From Saprospiraceae bacterium (GTDB lineage: Bacteria; Bacteroidota; Bacteroidia; Chitinophagales; Saprospiraceae), in assembly GCA_016716335.1 (NCBI GenBank), contig JADJWN010000002.1:387794-451793 (forward strand): DNA of 64,000 bases. Reading direction: 5' to 3'. Shown piece after piece: positions 38,851-47,712 of the stretch. The notes beneath the pieces were generated by a model. It was not told the DNA's origin and did no database searches. It worked only from the letters and a program-made list of their open reading frames with translations. Made by a program: the position numbers and the translations under genes. The stretch's first letter is position 1, and each line of letters starts with the position of its first letter.

Positions 38851-39490
38851 TCAGGGAGACAATCTTTCGATAATCCATTCTGTATCTCCCAGCCTGTACC
38901 GGATTCTGTCATGAAGTCTGTTGGCTCTGCCCTGCCAGAATTCAAAACTATTGGGAGTGATGAGATAGCCACCCCAGCTGTCTGGTAGAGGGATGTGCTC
39001 CTGACCCTCAAACTCTGTCATCAGTGCCTGCATTTTGTTTTCCAGAAATTTTGCCGGGAATGACGCTGCTTTGTCTGGAAGCCCAGGCTCCGATTCTGCT
39101 TTCTCTGGGCCTTGACTGAAAATACTGCTCTGAGTCTTCTCGCGACAATCTCGTAGCCACCCCTGCTGATTCTTACCTGGCGTTCCAGTTCAGCCATAGA
39201 AAGGTCATGCTTACATAGGGATTAGTCGCCAATTCGCCGGCTTTTGCACTGTCATAATTGGTGTAAAAACTGAATCCTCCCTGCTCAATACCTTTGAGCA
39301 ATACAACCCTCGCAGATGGAATACCTCTACTGTCAGCCGTAGATAGCGTGAAAGCATTGGGTTCAGGAACATCAGCTCTGACAGCTTCATCAAACCAAAG
39401 CCTGAACTGATCAAAGGGATCTTTATGCACATCTTTTTCGTCAAGAGTGTGCAACATGTACTCTTTTCGTAAATCTGCGATTTTATTCAT
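38851..39490 (-). pseudogene. pdxH: Pyridoxamine 5'-phosphate oxidase, three frame breaks
   Basis: The pieces together give a complete PdxH of about 212 residues, which makes pyridoxal 5'-phosphate using FMN. N-terminal piece: MNKIADLRKEYMLHTLDEKD, FDQFRLWFDEA, PSARVVLLKG (FMN binding), FYTNYDSAKAGELATNPY. Middle: LERQVRIS, then LSREDSEQYFQSRPRESRIG, WASRQSS; C-terminal: NSFEFWQGRANRLHDRIRYR and the closing ERLSP. Breaks lie near 39195 (a missing base), 39160-39165 (next to a C run) and 39053-39058 (an extra base). Three breaks in one short gene whose motifs are all intact suggest low local read accuracy, but a decayed gene cannot be excluded. It lies 7 bases upstream... of the RND permease end on the same strand. 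Confidence 0.85.
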
Positions 39491-39497
39491 ACTGATA

Positions 39498-42400
39498 TTA
39501 CAAGCTAACTTTTTTAATAATACTCCTGCTCAGAATGGTTTTAAGGTAATATACCAACCAGAACATCACAGGCACCACCACCAGTGTGAGGAAGGTGGCA
39601 AACACCAACCCGTAAATCACAGTCCATGCCATAGGTCCCCAGATTGCTGTGTTGTCTCCTCCCACAAAAAACTCAGGATCAAGCCTCGATACAAAACTAA
39701 AGAAATTTATGTTAAAACCTATGGCCAGCGGGATTAATCCGAGCACCGTGGTAATAGCAGTAAGCAATACCGGTCTGAGACGGGTAGCACCGGCCTGAAT
39801 AATGGTTTCCTTCACTTCATCAAAACTGAGTTGATTTTCGTGTATATAACCTGCTTCTTCCATTTTGCGGCGAATCAGCAATTGGGTGTAATCAATAAGC
39901 ACAATAGCATTATTGACCACTACTCCGGCCAGCGAAATGATTCCTACTCCTGAGAAAATCACGGAAATCGTAGAACCCGTAATGGAGTAGCCCAAAAATA
40001 CCCCGATGGTACTGAAAAGTACAGAAAGTATAATGATGAAGGGCTTGCTGAAAGAATTGAACTGCGACACCAGAATGATAAAAATCAGGAAAGTAGCTAC
40101 CAGAAATGCAGTAGTGAGGAATCCCATGTCCTCTGCCTGTTGTTGCTGCTGACCTGTGAATTCATAGGTGAAGCCGGCGGGCATTTCATATCTTGACATC
40201 CCTTCTTTCAATCTGGCTACAATATCATTTTCATTGTATCCCGTCAACACGTTGGAATATATGGTCAGTACCCTTTCGCCATTTTTACGTTTTATTGAGT
40301 TGTATGTAGTGGAATATTCTGTCTTGGCCACTGCAGAGACAGGTACCTGGGCAATCCGTCCGTTGGCGGGATTTCTGAAGGTGATTTTTTGATTCATCAG
40401 ATTTTCAATACTGTTTCGGTACTGCTCATCCGCCCGTACTACGATGGGATATTCTTCTTCACCTTCCTTGTATTTGGATACTTCCTTGCCGAAAATAGAA
40501 GTCCTGAGTGCCATTGAAATACTGTAGGTGGACAGTTCATATCGTCTCGCTGCTTCACGGTCTATGTGTACCAGCAGCTCAGGTTTGCCCAGCTGAACAT
40601 CCGATTTCAGTTCTTCAATGCCCGGAATATTCAGGGAATTCATATACTGTTTGACTTTTTCTCCCAGTACGAGCAGGGTATCAATATTGTCCCCTCTGAT
40701 TTCCAGATTCACAGGCTTACCTGCCGGGGGACCGTTGGCATTTTTATCGAAGACAATCTCCACACCCGGATAATCTTTGACTTCGCTTCTCAGACTTTCG
40801 AGAATTTCAGTTGTGGATATTCCATCCCGATCTTTGGCAGGTACAAATGAAACCGTAATCCTCGCTTTGTGTGGAGTGACTCCGGGTTCAGGCGGAGTAT
40901 TGGGGTCGGCTGTATTCTCTCCGATCTGAGTGAGGACGGCTTCGACGATCTGCCTTTTATCTGAGATAATACGCTGAATTCTGCTTTCGATATCTCTGAC
41001 CAATCTGTTGGTCGCCTCAATATCCGTACCCAGCGGAAGTTCGATAAATGCATTGATATAAACCGGATCTGCATCGGGAAAAAACTCCACTTTAGGCTTG
41101 CGGATACCCAGCAGGATAATGGAAAAAATCAATAATCCGAAAGTTCCGGCAAATATAAACCCCGGCCATTTTTTGCTGAGCGATAAGGTAACAAAGTTGC
41201 GGTATGCGTTTTCAAGTCTGGGCAGAAAAACATTCTGAAATCTGAAAGCAACAGGCCGGAGTACAAAAAAATTGAATAAGGTAATGGCAGAGACAATCCA
41301 CATCAGATTTCTGAAAGCCTCACTGCCGGCGAAATGGGCTGCTACACTAAGCAGTAGCATAATACCCACTCCTTTCAATATATTTTTGCGCCGTCTGGCC
41401 AAAGTATTCTCATCCGGTGCAGCAGTGTCCAGCTTCATAAATCTGGATGCCACCACAGGATTGATGACCAATGCCACAAACAGGGAGGATGTAAGTACGA
41501 TGATGAGGGTGATGGGGAAATATTTCATGAATTCACCCATGATGCCTGGCCAGAATCCCAGAGGAATAAAGGCTGCCAGGGTGGTGGCAGTGGAGGCAAT
41601 GATGGGAATGGCTATCTCACCCACGCCGTACTTTGCGGCTGTAACGGGTGAAAAACCGTTCTGCACATACCGGTACATGTTTTCTACCGCTACGATTGCA
41701 TTATCCACCAACATACCCAAAGCCAGTATTAAAGCAAAAAGTACCACAATATTCAGCGTGATGCCCATGATATTGAGTATCAATATTCCCATCAGCATAG
41801 ACAGGGGAATGGACAATCCTACAAAGGAAGCATTCCTCAATCCCAAAAAGAATAATAACACCAAGGTGACGAGGATGACCCCTGAGATGATACTGTTTTC
41901 GAGATTGCTCAGTTCATTTCTGGTGTTGACAGACTGGTCGTTGAACTTTGTAATCCTGATGTCAGAAGGAATGTCCTTTTTTGCATCCGCCAGTACCTGA
42001 TCGAGATTATCAATGGCTGCAAGAAGGTTTTGTCCCCTTCTCTTTATCACATCCAGTGATATAACCGGCAAAGAATCTGATCTGGCATAACTAGTCCGGT
42101 CTTTATATTCATAAGTCACCGTAGCTATATCCTTAAGGAAAACAGGTCTCTGATTTTCAGATTTGACTATCATATTTTCAATTTCCTCCACGTTGGTAAA
42201 CTGACCTATGATACGTACGGCTCTCTTAAAATCATTTTTAATCAATTCTCCGCCAGACATGGTGAGGTTTTCTGCCGAGACAGCATTTTCTATATCATTG
42301 TAGGAGATTTTAAGAGACTGCATTTTGAGCAGGTCCACATCTATCCTGATCTCTCTGTCCAATGCGCCTTTTATATCGACCTTGGAGATCTGCCGGATAT

Positions 42401-42923
42401 TCTCTATCCTGTCTTTGAGCATCTCAGCATAGAGTTTCAGCTCATCCACAGAGTAATTACCCGACATATTGACCGTCACGACAGGTATCTCTGAGAGATT
42501 GATCTCCTGTACATTGGGTTCATCGGTGAGATCCTTTGGCAGGTCAGGTTTGGCTTTGTCCACGGCATCCTTAACTTTTCTGACCACATTTTCCATTTCG
42601 AGGTCGGCCTCAAACTCCGCTATGATGACGGAATAGTCCTGGATGGAGGTAGAATTGACATTTTTGATACCTGTGATACTTTCGATCTGCTTTTCCAAAG
42701 GTCTTGTGACCAGATTTTCTATTTCCACTGCCGAGTTTCCGAAATAGGGAGTATTGATGAAAACAGTGGGAAGTGAGGCTTCCGGAAATTGCTCTTTGGG
42801 CATGGAATTGTAAGACTGTATTCCAAACAGCAATAACATAAATCCGATGATGAATACGCTGGTAGAGTTATCTACGGCCAGAGAACTTAAGCCGAATTCT
42901 TTTAATTTTTCCTTTATCTTCAT
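39498..42923 (-). CDS. RND efflux permease (AcrB/MexB-like)
   Basis: 1141 residues, 12 TM helices with two large periplasmic loops. TM1 near residue 20 (VFIIGFMLLLFGIQSYN), porter domain NTPYFGNSAVEIENLVTRPL, the proton-relay helix GMLVDNAIVAVEN with Asp407 kept and Asn408 where AcrB has Asp, GEIAIPIIASTATTLAAFIP, and VISLAGVVVNNAIVLIDYTQ near the end. Proton-driven efflux of drugs or other amphiphiles through the TolC channel. Last gene of the tetR-tolC-adaptor-permease operon; 46 bases separate it from the adaptor gene. Confidence 0.95.
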   Translation of the reverse strand: MKIKEKLKEFGLSSLAVDNSTSVFIIGFMLLLFGIQSYNSMPKEQFPEASLPTVFINTPYFGNSAVEIENLVTRPLEKQIESITGIKNVNSTSIQDYSVIIAEFEADLEMENVVRKVKDAVDKAKPDLPKDLTDEPNVQEINLSEIPVVTVNMSGNYSVDELKLYAEMLKDRIENIRQISKVDIKGALDREIRIDVDLLKMQSLKISYNDIENAVSAENLTMSGGELIKNDFKRAVRIIGQFTNVEEIENMIVKSENQRPVFLKDIATVTYEYKDRTSYARSDSLPVISLDVIKRRGQNLLAAIDNLDQVLADAKKDIPSDIRITKFNDQSVNTRNELSNLENSIISGVILVTLVLLFFLGLRNASFVGLSIPLSMLMGILILNIMGITLNIVVLFALILALGMLVDNAIVAVENMYRYVQNGFSPVTAAKYGVGEIAIPIIASTATTLAAFIPLGFWPGIMGEFMKYFPITLIIVLTSSLFVALVINPVVASRFMKLDTAAPDENTLARRRKNILKGVGIMLLLSVAAHFAGSEAFRNLMWIVSAITLFNFFVLRPVAFRFQNVFLPRLENAYRNFVTLSLSKKWPGFIFAGTFGLLIFSIILLGIRKPKVEFFPDADPVYINAFIELPLGTDIEATNRLVRDIESRIQRIISDKRQIVEAVLTQIGENTADPNTPPEPGVTPHKARITVSFVPAKDRDGISTTEILESLRSEVKDYPGVEIVFDKNANGPPAGKPVNLEIRGDNIDTLLVLGEKVKQYMNSLNIPGIEELKSDVQLGKPELLVHIDREAARRYELSTYSISMALRTSIFGKEVSKYKEGEEEYPIVVRADEQYRNSIENLMNQKITFRNPANGRIAQVPVSAVAKTEYSTTYNSIKRKNGERVLTIYSNVLTGYNENDIVARLKEGMSRYEMPAGFTYEFTGQQQQQAEDMGFLTTAFLVATFLIFIILVSQFNSFSKPFIIILSVLFSTIGVFLGYSITGSTISVIFSGVGIISLAGVVVNNAIVLIDYTQLLIRRKMEEAGYIHENQLSFDEVKETIIQAGATRLRPVLLTAITTVLGLIPLAIGFNINFFSFVSRLDPEFFVGGDNTAIWGPMAWTVIYGLVFATFLTLVVVPVMFWLVYYLKTILSRSIIKKVSL

Positions 42924-42969
42924 TTTCTGAATGGTTGATCGATGGAGAATGTTTGAATGTAACGCCGGA

Positions 42970-44115
42970 TTATGACTCTATTTTGAGTATTGTTCCGTCA
43001 GATACAGTGCGGGCACCTTTTACGATGATTTTGTCGCCCTTATTGAGTCCTGAGGTTACGACCACTTTGCCGTCTGCACTTTCACCGGTTTCTATATATT
43101 TCTTGGCGGCGGTCAGCACATCGCCTGACTCCTGTATGACATAGACATATTTCCTCCCATTGACTTCCTGCTGTACCAGATCCACAGAGATAGAGACTGC
43201 ATCTTTGATGGTCAGGTCGTTGACCTTGACGATAGAGAGCAGATTGGGCTTCAGACTGCCGTCCGGATTATCTATCCATACCTCCATCTTGAAGGTACGG
43301 TTGGCCGGATCTATGGTGCGGCCCAATTGGCTGACCCTTTGCTTCATCTCCTTTCCGAGTGCCGGAAAGCTGAGTGAAATCGGATCTCCGGTTTTGATTT
43401 TGCCCAGGTAACTCTCCGGTACATCGGCCACCACCTTGACTTTAGATACATTCAGCAATCGTACCACCGGTGTACCGGGAGCGGTCATCTCCCCTTCTTT
43501 CATCAGCAGCATATCCACAATACCATTTATGGGAGCATACACATTCCTTTTCTTCAGCTGTGTTTCGAGTGTCTGCAGGCTTTTTTCGGTTCTTTCCTTT
43601 GTATTTTTAGCCTGGAGATACTGGACTTCAGAGCCGATATTCTGTTCCCACAATCTTTTCTGCCGCTCATAGACATCATTGGCGAGATCCAATGCTTTGA
43701 GTACTTCTTCCTTTTGTTTTTCCAGGCTTTCTGCATCCATGGTAGCGATGAGCTGGCCTTTCTTTACATTTTGGCCTTCTTTTACAGCCAGTCTTACTAT
43801 CCGGCCCCCGAGTTCGCTGGATGCATTGACGATATCATTGGGTTCGACTACAGCCTGAAGATCTATGTACCGGTTGAATACATCCGCTTTCACTGTATCA
43901 TAAGTGACACTGACTACGACTTTGTTTTCATTGGGGAAAAGGGCGTTTACCTCAGCAGTACGACTTTCTATTTCTTTTTCGAGAGCCGCAAGCTGAGCTT
44001 TTTTTTCTTCGAGTAATTGTTTTTTGGCCTCAGGGCTATCCTGATTGACAATGGAGGGTTGGTTGCAGGATGCGATGAGCAGCAGGCCTGAAAATATGTA
44101 CACAAGTGTTTTCAT
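42970..44115 (-). CDS. RND periplasmic adaptor lipoprotein
   Basis: 381 residues, lipobox IASC (Cys17), followed by a predicted coiled coil (KKQLLEEKKAQLAALEKEIE). Lipoyl/barrel-sandwich halves ELGGRIVRLAVKEGQNVKKG and KKRNVYAPINGIVDMLLMKE flank the alpha-hairpin (LANDVYERQKRLWEQNIGSE). The C-terminal membrane-proximal part has VVTSGLNKGDKIIVKGAR. Joins permease and TolC in the periplasm. Confidence 0.95.
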   Translation of the reverse strand: MKTLVYIFSGLLLIASCNQPSIVNQDSPEAKKQLLEEKKAQLAALEKEIESRTAEVNALFPNENKVVVSVTYDTVKADVFNRYIDLQAVVEPNDIVNASSELGGRIVRLAVKEGQNVKKGQLIATMDAESLEKQKEEVLKALDLANDVYERQKRLWEQNIGSEVQYLQAKNTKERTEKSLQTLETQLKKRNVYAPINGIVDMLLMKEGEMTAPGTPVVRLLNVSKVKVVADVPESYLGKIKTGDPISLSFPALGKEMKQRVSQLGRTIDPANRTFKMEVWIDNPDGSLKPNLLSIVKVNDLTIKDAVSISVDLVQQEVNGRKYVYVIQESGDVLTAAKKYIETGESADGKVVVTSGLNKGDKIIVKGARTVSDGTILKIES

Positions 44116-44143
44116 ATGATGGTCAAATGTTTATAAGGTTGAA

Positions 44144-45517
44144 TTAAATTTTTCCAATGGCTTTTTGAAAATCGGTATAGGCAGTAAGCAGATCATAGAC
44201 GGCATTGATATACACGCTTTGAGCCTGATACAGACTTGCTTCAGCCTGTATAACCTCCACGCTGGAACCAACCCCTTCTCTGAATTTTATCAGCGTTTTT
44301 TCGTAAATACCCTGTGAAATTTTCAGGGCATTTTGTCTTGCAGTGACCACCTCTCTGGCATTCGCCAGGGCTGATGAACTGTTGCGGATTTCCATCAAAG
44401 TGGCTTTTTCAAAAGTTTCCTTTTCAAGATTGGCCTTTTCGATATTCAGACGGGTTCGCTGGATTTTGGCACTTTTATCACCACCATCATAAATAGGTAC
44501 ATTGATGGCGAGACCCACTGCCGATTGCGGAATAAAACCTGTCTCCTGATTGCTGAAAAGATTGCGACGGAACAAGGATGCCTGACCATTGACAAATGCC
44601 CTGACAGTTGGCAGGTACCCTGCCTTGATTCTGCTCAAATCAATATTATTCAGTTCAAGACCCTTGGATATCACCTGCATCTCGGGTCTCTGACCTACAT
44701 ATTCGGATTCATTGATCAAGGAGGTTTCCAATGGAATATTCGTCAGATCAGTCAGGTTGTCAGAAAGGCTGATAGGCTGGAGCAGTGGAAAATTCATCTG
44801 AAATTTCAGAGCATTTTTGCTAACTTCCGTCAGTTGTTTCATTCTCTTGATTTCGATATCAATATTGTCGGCAGAAAGCGTCAGACGATCTACGTCCAAT
44901 TGCTCGGCAAAACCATTCTGATACATGGCCCGCACTTCTTTGAGGGATGCTGCCACATTGGATTTATTTTTTTCAAGAATGGAGAGATTTTCCTGAGCGA
45001 TAAGAACACCCAGATAAGCCTGAGTGATTTTTTGTCTGATATCTCTTTCGGTTACTGCTTTTTCGGCAGCGACGAGCTCCTTATACAGTTTGGCTGCTTT
45101 GACACCGTATAAATATGAGCCGTCAAAGACCATGGAGGATAATTCTGCACCGGCGACTAATTGATGAGGCTGGAACAATGTAAATTTGAAGGATGCCGGA
45201 GGTCCGAGCTCCCTTCTTGGTATGACGTTTTCATCAAAGAGTACATTGTAGATGGTGGGTGAGATAAAATCCTGGAGCGGCTGAGCCGGCACCGCAAAAA
45301 AGTACTGATAATTGATGAAGGAATTCAGCTTCGGAAGACCGATAGCTTTAAATTCCCTGATCTGAGATACAGCATCTCTTTCTGCAACATCCTTGGTTTT
45401 GAGCTCCAGGTTGTTTTTTAAGGCATAGTCTATGGCCTGTTCAAGACTGAATGTCTGCTGTGCATGGAGCCCGCCAAAAGCTGTCAGAAACAATACGAAT
45501 AACGATTTTTTAAGCAT
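44144..45517 (-). CDS. TolC-family outer-membrane channel
   Basis: 457 residues from ATG 45517 (MLKKSLFVLF, signal cut after GLHAQ); a TTG at 45547 was not used. TolC repeats: FSLEQAIDYALKNNLELKTK and the second copy in the C-terminal half (ATLMEIRNSSSALANAREVV), plus GVGSSVEVIQAEASLYQAQ, the standard family signature. Exit duct for the RND system; 28 bases upstream of the adaptor gene. Confidence 0.94.
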   Translation of the reverse strand: MLKKSLFVLFLTAFGGLHAQQTFSLEQAIDYALKNNLELKTKDVAERDAVSQIREFKAIGLPKLNSFINYQYFFAVPAQPLQDFISPTIYNVLFDENVIPRRELGPPASFKFTLFQPHQLVAGAELSSMVFDGSYLYGVKAAKLYKELVAAEKAVTERDIRQKITQAYLGVLIAQENLSILEKNKSNVAASLKEVRAMYQNGFAEQLDVDRLTLSADNIDIEIKRMKQLTEVSKNALKFQMNFPLLQPISLSDNLTDLTNIPLETSLINESEYVGQRPEMQVISKGLELNNIDLSRIKAGYLPTVRAFVNGQASLFRRNLFSNQETGFIPQSAVGLAINVPIYDGGDKSAKIQRTRLNIEKANLEKETFEKATLMEIRNSSSALANAREVVTARQNALKISQGIYEKTLIKFREGVGSSVEVIQAEASLYQAQSVYINAVYDLLTAYTDFQKAIGKI

Positions 45518-45543
45518 ACTGGCTGATTTTGAAAAGTGTTCTG

Positions 45544-46135
45544 TCAAAATTGGATGTTTTTCATTTTTTCCCTTCCCGTATCAGATACCAATCCGTACAG
45601 ATGATACAGCAGCATCTGTATGACCAGCTTTTGCCGGTCAAACTCGGTGAGTGGAAAATAATCTTCATTTACTATGTTGGTAGATTTGGTCACATATAGT
45701 CTGGCAATAATTTTGGCATCGATGTCGGATCTGTACAGGCCCTCCCGGATTCTCTCTGTATATTATTGTATATCACATTCTCTATAAAGCTGAAATGCTG
45801 GGTTTCAATCAGTTTCCATACCTGTGGATGATATTTCTTAAGATCAAATATCAGGGATGGTTGTATCTTTCTTAGGAATACCAATACATGACGTGTGATG
45901 GAGACCATTTCATCCAAGGCATCTGCCGAATGTGATATAATCTCCGAAATCTCTTTTTCATTCTGATTGAGATGCTTCTGTATGACTTTGACTACCAGCT
46001 CCTCTTTATTATTGATAAAGGTGTATATGGTTTTTTGGAAATACCCAGAGTTCGGCATAAGTCATCCATACTTACACTTTTGACACCATATTTCATAAAA
46101 AGGTCCAGTGCTGTCTGCCAGATTACATCCTTCAT
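45544..46135 (-). pseudogene. TetR-family regulator of the efflux operon, two frame breaks
   Basis: About 197 residues after repair. N-terminal helix-turn-helix: MKDVIWQTALDLFMKYGVKS, then VSMDDLCRTLGISKK; after the first break TIYTFINNKEELV completes the DNA-binding domain. The ligand-binding half runs through IQREREG-like sequence and, after the second break, GLYRSDIDAKIIARLYV and MLLYHLYGLVSDTGREK, ending at 45544. Breaks: run of six T at 46031-46036 (seven needed) and near 45743-45747. All parts are well conserved, so sequence error is likely. Probable repressor of its own efflux operon; a candidate operator lies upstream. Confidence 0.82.
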
Positions 46136-46172
46136 GAGGTTGTGGGGATAATTTATGACCGGTAAAACGCAG

Positions 46173-46206
46173 GAAACTTTCAATTGTTTTAAAGTTTCTA
46201 AAGTTT
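46173..46206. promoter_or_regulatory. Candidate TetR operator
   Basis: Perfect 8-base inverted repeat GAAACTTT (46173-46180) and AAAGTTTC (46191-46198) with ten bases between, plus a third half-site AAAGTTT at 46200-46206. It lies 38-71 bases upstream of the regulator's start, the expected place for autorepression. Confidence 0.5.
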
Positions 46207-46376
46207 TTTAAAATTTTTTTACCCTTTTAAATGATTCTCAAAAAGATCATAGCGCAGACGCATTACTCTTTGCCTGTAAAGCAAACAAAATATGGTTACT
46301 CGCTGAAATCAATTCTATGGATATGCGTTAATCAACGATGGAATAGGCTAAATAGCAGACAATCGGAATGGAGGGG

Positions 46377-47048
46377 TCAGGATGACTGAAGTACCATGGC
46401 ATTTCTCCATTTTTTCAATCCTGCCAATGCCAGAATCAGAAAAATCAGATATTGCAGTGAAGTAATGGCATAACCTTTCCAAAGGTAAAGAGGTATGGAT
46501 ATGATGTTACCTGCAATCCAGAAATGCCAGTTTTCTATCTTTCGTTTTGCCATCAGCCACATGGCTATCAGGAATACTGATGTAGTAATGGCATCCACGT
46601 AATAATACCACAGAAAAGAATCATTCGTACTGCTCTGCAACGTATCATGACTGAGCAACTGATCCAGCTCAGGTCGATAGCTGTACACAGCCAGCGTAAA
46701 AACAAAACTGATCATAAAAACCAGCAGTGCCGGACCGTAATCTTTGCCGGTCATTTTGATTACAGATACGGTGGTATCCGCTTGTTGGTATCGATACCAG
46801 TTGATCCATCCGTAAAGACTCATACACGTGTAATAAATATTAATCATCATATCACCCAGAAGGTTCCATTGCCAGAGTAACCAAACGTAGGTAACCGTGC
46901 TGACAATGCCTGTGGGATATCCCGTAATACGCCTCTTACCAATCAGCCAAACACTTAAAATGCCGCTGCCTGCTGCCAATATTTCAAGTATTATCTGAAG
47001 TTGGCTGTATGATTTGTAGGGTTCGATAAAAAAATTTAAGATATCCAT
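46377..47048 (-). CDS. pnuC: Nicotinamide riboside transporter PnuC
   Basis: 223 residues from the ATG giving MDILNFFIEP (an upstream ATG would add 11 residues). Seven hydrophobic helices; family motifs LEILAAGSGILSVWL, YPTGIVSTVTYVWLLWQWNL, MINIYYTCMSLYGWINW (the WxNW-type substrate site) and WYYYVDAITTSVFLIAMWLM. Facilitated uptake of nicotinamide riboside for NAD synthesis. No thiamine (TPP) riboswitch or NadR kinase is seen next to it. Confidence 0.9.
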   Translation of the reverse strand: MDILNFFIEPYKSYSQLQIILEILAAGSGILSVWLIGKRRITGYPTGIVSTVTYVWLLWQWNLLGDMMINIYYTCMSLYGWINWYRYQQADTTVSVIKMTGKDYGPALLVFMISFVFTLAVYSYRPELDQLLSHDTLQSSTNDSFLWYYYVDAITTSVFLIAMWLMAKRKIENWHFWIAGNIISIPLYLWKGYAITSLQYLIFLILALAGLKKWRNAMVLQSS

Positions 47049-47114
47049 GCTGCAAAGTTGGAAATTAAAATCAGAATACATAAATTTGGTTCAAAGTCCA
47101 ATTTCCACACCAAA

Positions 47115-47519
47115 ATGAATCCAAGGGTAATCACATATCCTGAATCTGTGGTGGCTCCCGAAGTGGTTGAGGAGCTCCTCGAAAGTTACAAGCCTGAAGG
47201 ACAGGTAATCATTCATGGTCTGTACAAGGCGCCACCCAGTGGTCCGGTCTTCATACGTATCTGGCCTACCACATATCTCTTTGATAAGGACTCAAGCCAT
47301 CGGAGTGAGCTGGTATGGTTTGAGAAGATTTCCTGTATGCCATACTGGACAGAAGTACCCGAGGACAGTTTTTTTACATTCACCCTCGTATTCAGTGCAT
47401 TGCCAACATCCTGCACCATGTTTGATCTTAAGGAGATTATCCCTGATTCCGGGGCTTTTCAGATACTGGATATCCGCCGCAACGATGATGATGTCTATTT
47501 TCTTGATTTTAGCCTGTAA
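47115..47519 (+). CDS. Conserved protein, unknown
   Basis: 134 residues starting at MNPRVITYPES. No signal peptide or TM helix, so cytoplasmic. Predicted alpha/beta sequence with KAPPSGPVFIRIWPTTYLF and an acidic end (RRNDDDVYFLDFSL). No family recognised. Divergent from pnuC; starts 66 bases apart. Confidence 0.7.
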   Translation: MNPRVITYPESVVAPEVVEELLESYKPEGQVIIHGLYKAPPSGPVFIRIWPTTYLFDKDSSHRSELVWFEKISCMPYWTEVPEDSFFTFTLVFSALPTSCTMFDLKEIIPDSGAFQILDIRRNDDDVYFLDFSL

Positions 47520-47652
47520 AGTCCTCGTTTACTTTTTTTAACATATTAAAAATTACCTATATAAATTTTGGCATGCAAATAATATTTTATGAGCATGCAC
47601 TTTCAGTCTGTTTTGTCCGCATATTTCTGCTTCTGACCCTCTCATTTCAGAA

Positions 47653-47690
47653 TTAATTTTGGCTTAACATTGGCTTAACATTGGCTTCGG
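47653..47690 (+). repeat. Tandem 11-bp repeats (pho-box-like) before the TonB receptor
   Basis: Unit TTGGCTTAACA twice in full and a third, diverged copy (TTGGCTTCGGA). TTAAT at 47653, TTAAC at 47664 and 47675 and TTCGG at 47686 are exactly 11 bp apart. Half-sites TTAACA with five-base spacers are the form bound by PhoP of Bacillus subtilis, an OmpR-family regulator. The repeats overlap the -33 region. Confidence 0.6.
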
Positions 47691-47697
47691 ACATTTG
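47670..47697 (+). promoter_or_regulatory. Promoter of the TonB receptor / beta-helix lipoprotein operon
   Basis: TTG at 47670-47672, 17-base spacer, GACATTTG at 47690-47697 (one mismatch to TAnnTTTG). The TTTG overlaps a possible TTG start codon at 47695, so translation more likely begins at 47713. Confidence 0.45.
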
Positions 47698-47712
47698 CGA
47701 AAAATTCTAAAT

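Noticed and set aside
41272..42000. Long plus-strand ORF of 242 codons opposite the RND permease
   Set aside because: Lies fully inside a certain gene on the other strand; composition follows the antisense of conserved transmembrane helices, no family features.
44525..45112. 195-codon ORF opposite tolC
   Set aside because: Antisense shadow of a well-conserved gene without its own promoter or motifs.
47695..47712. TTG start for the TonB receptor
   Set aside because: The TTG is part of the likely -7 box; the ATG at 47713 is followed directly by the signal peptide.
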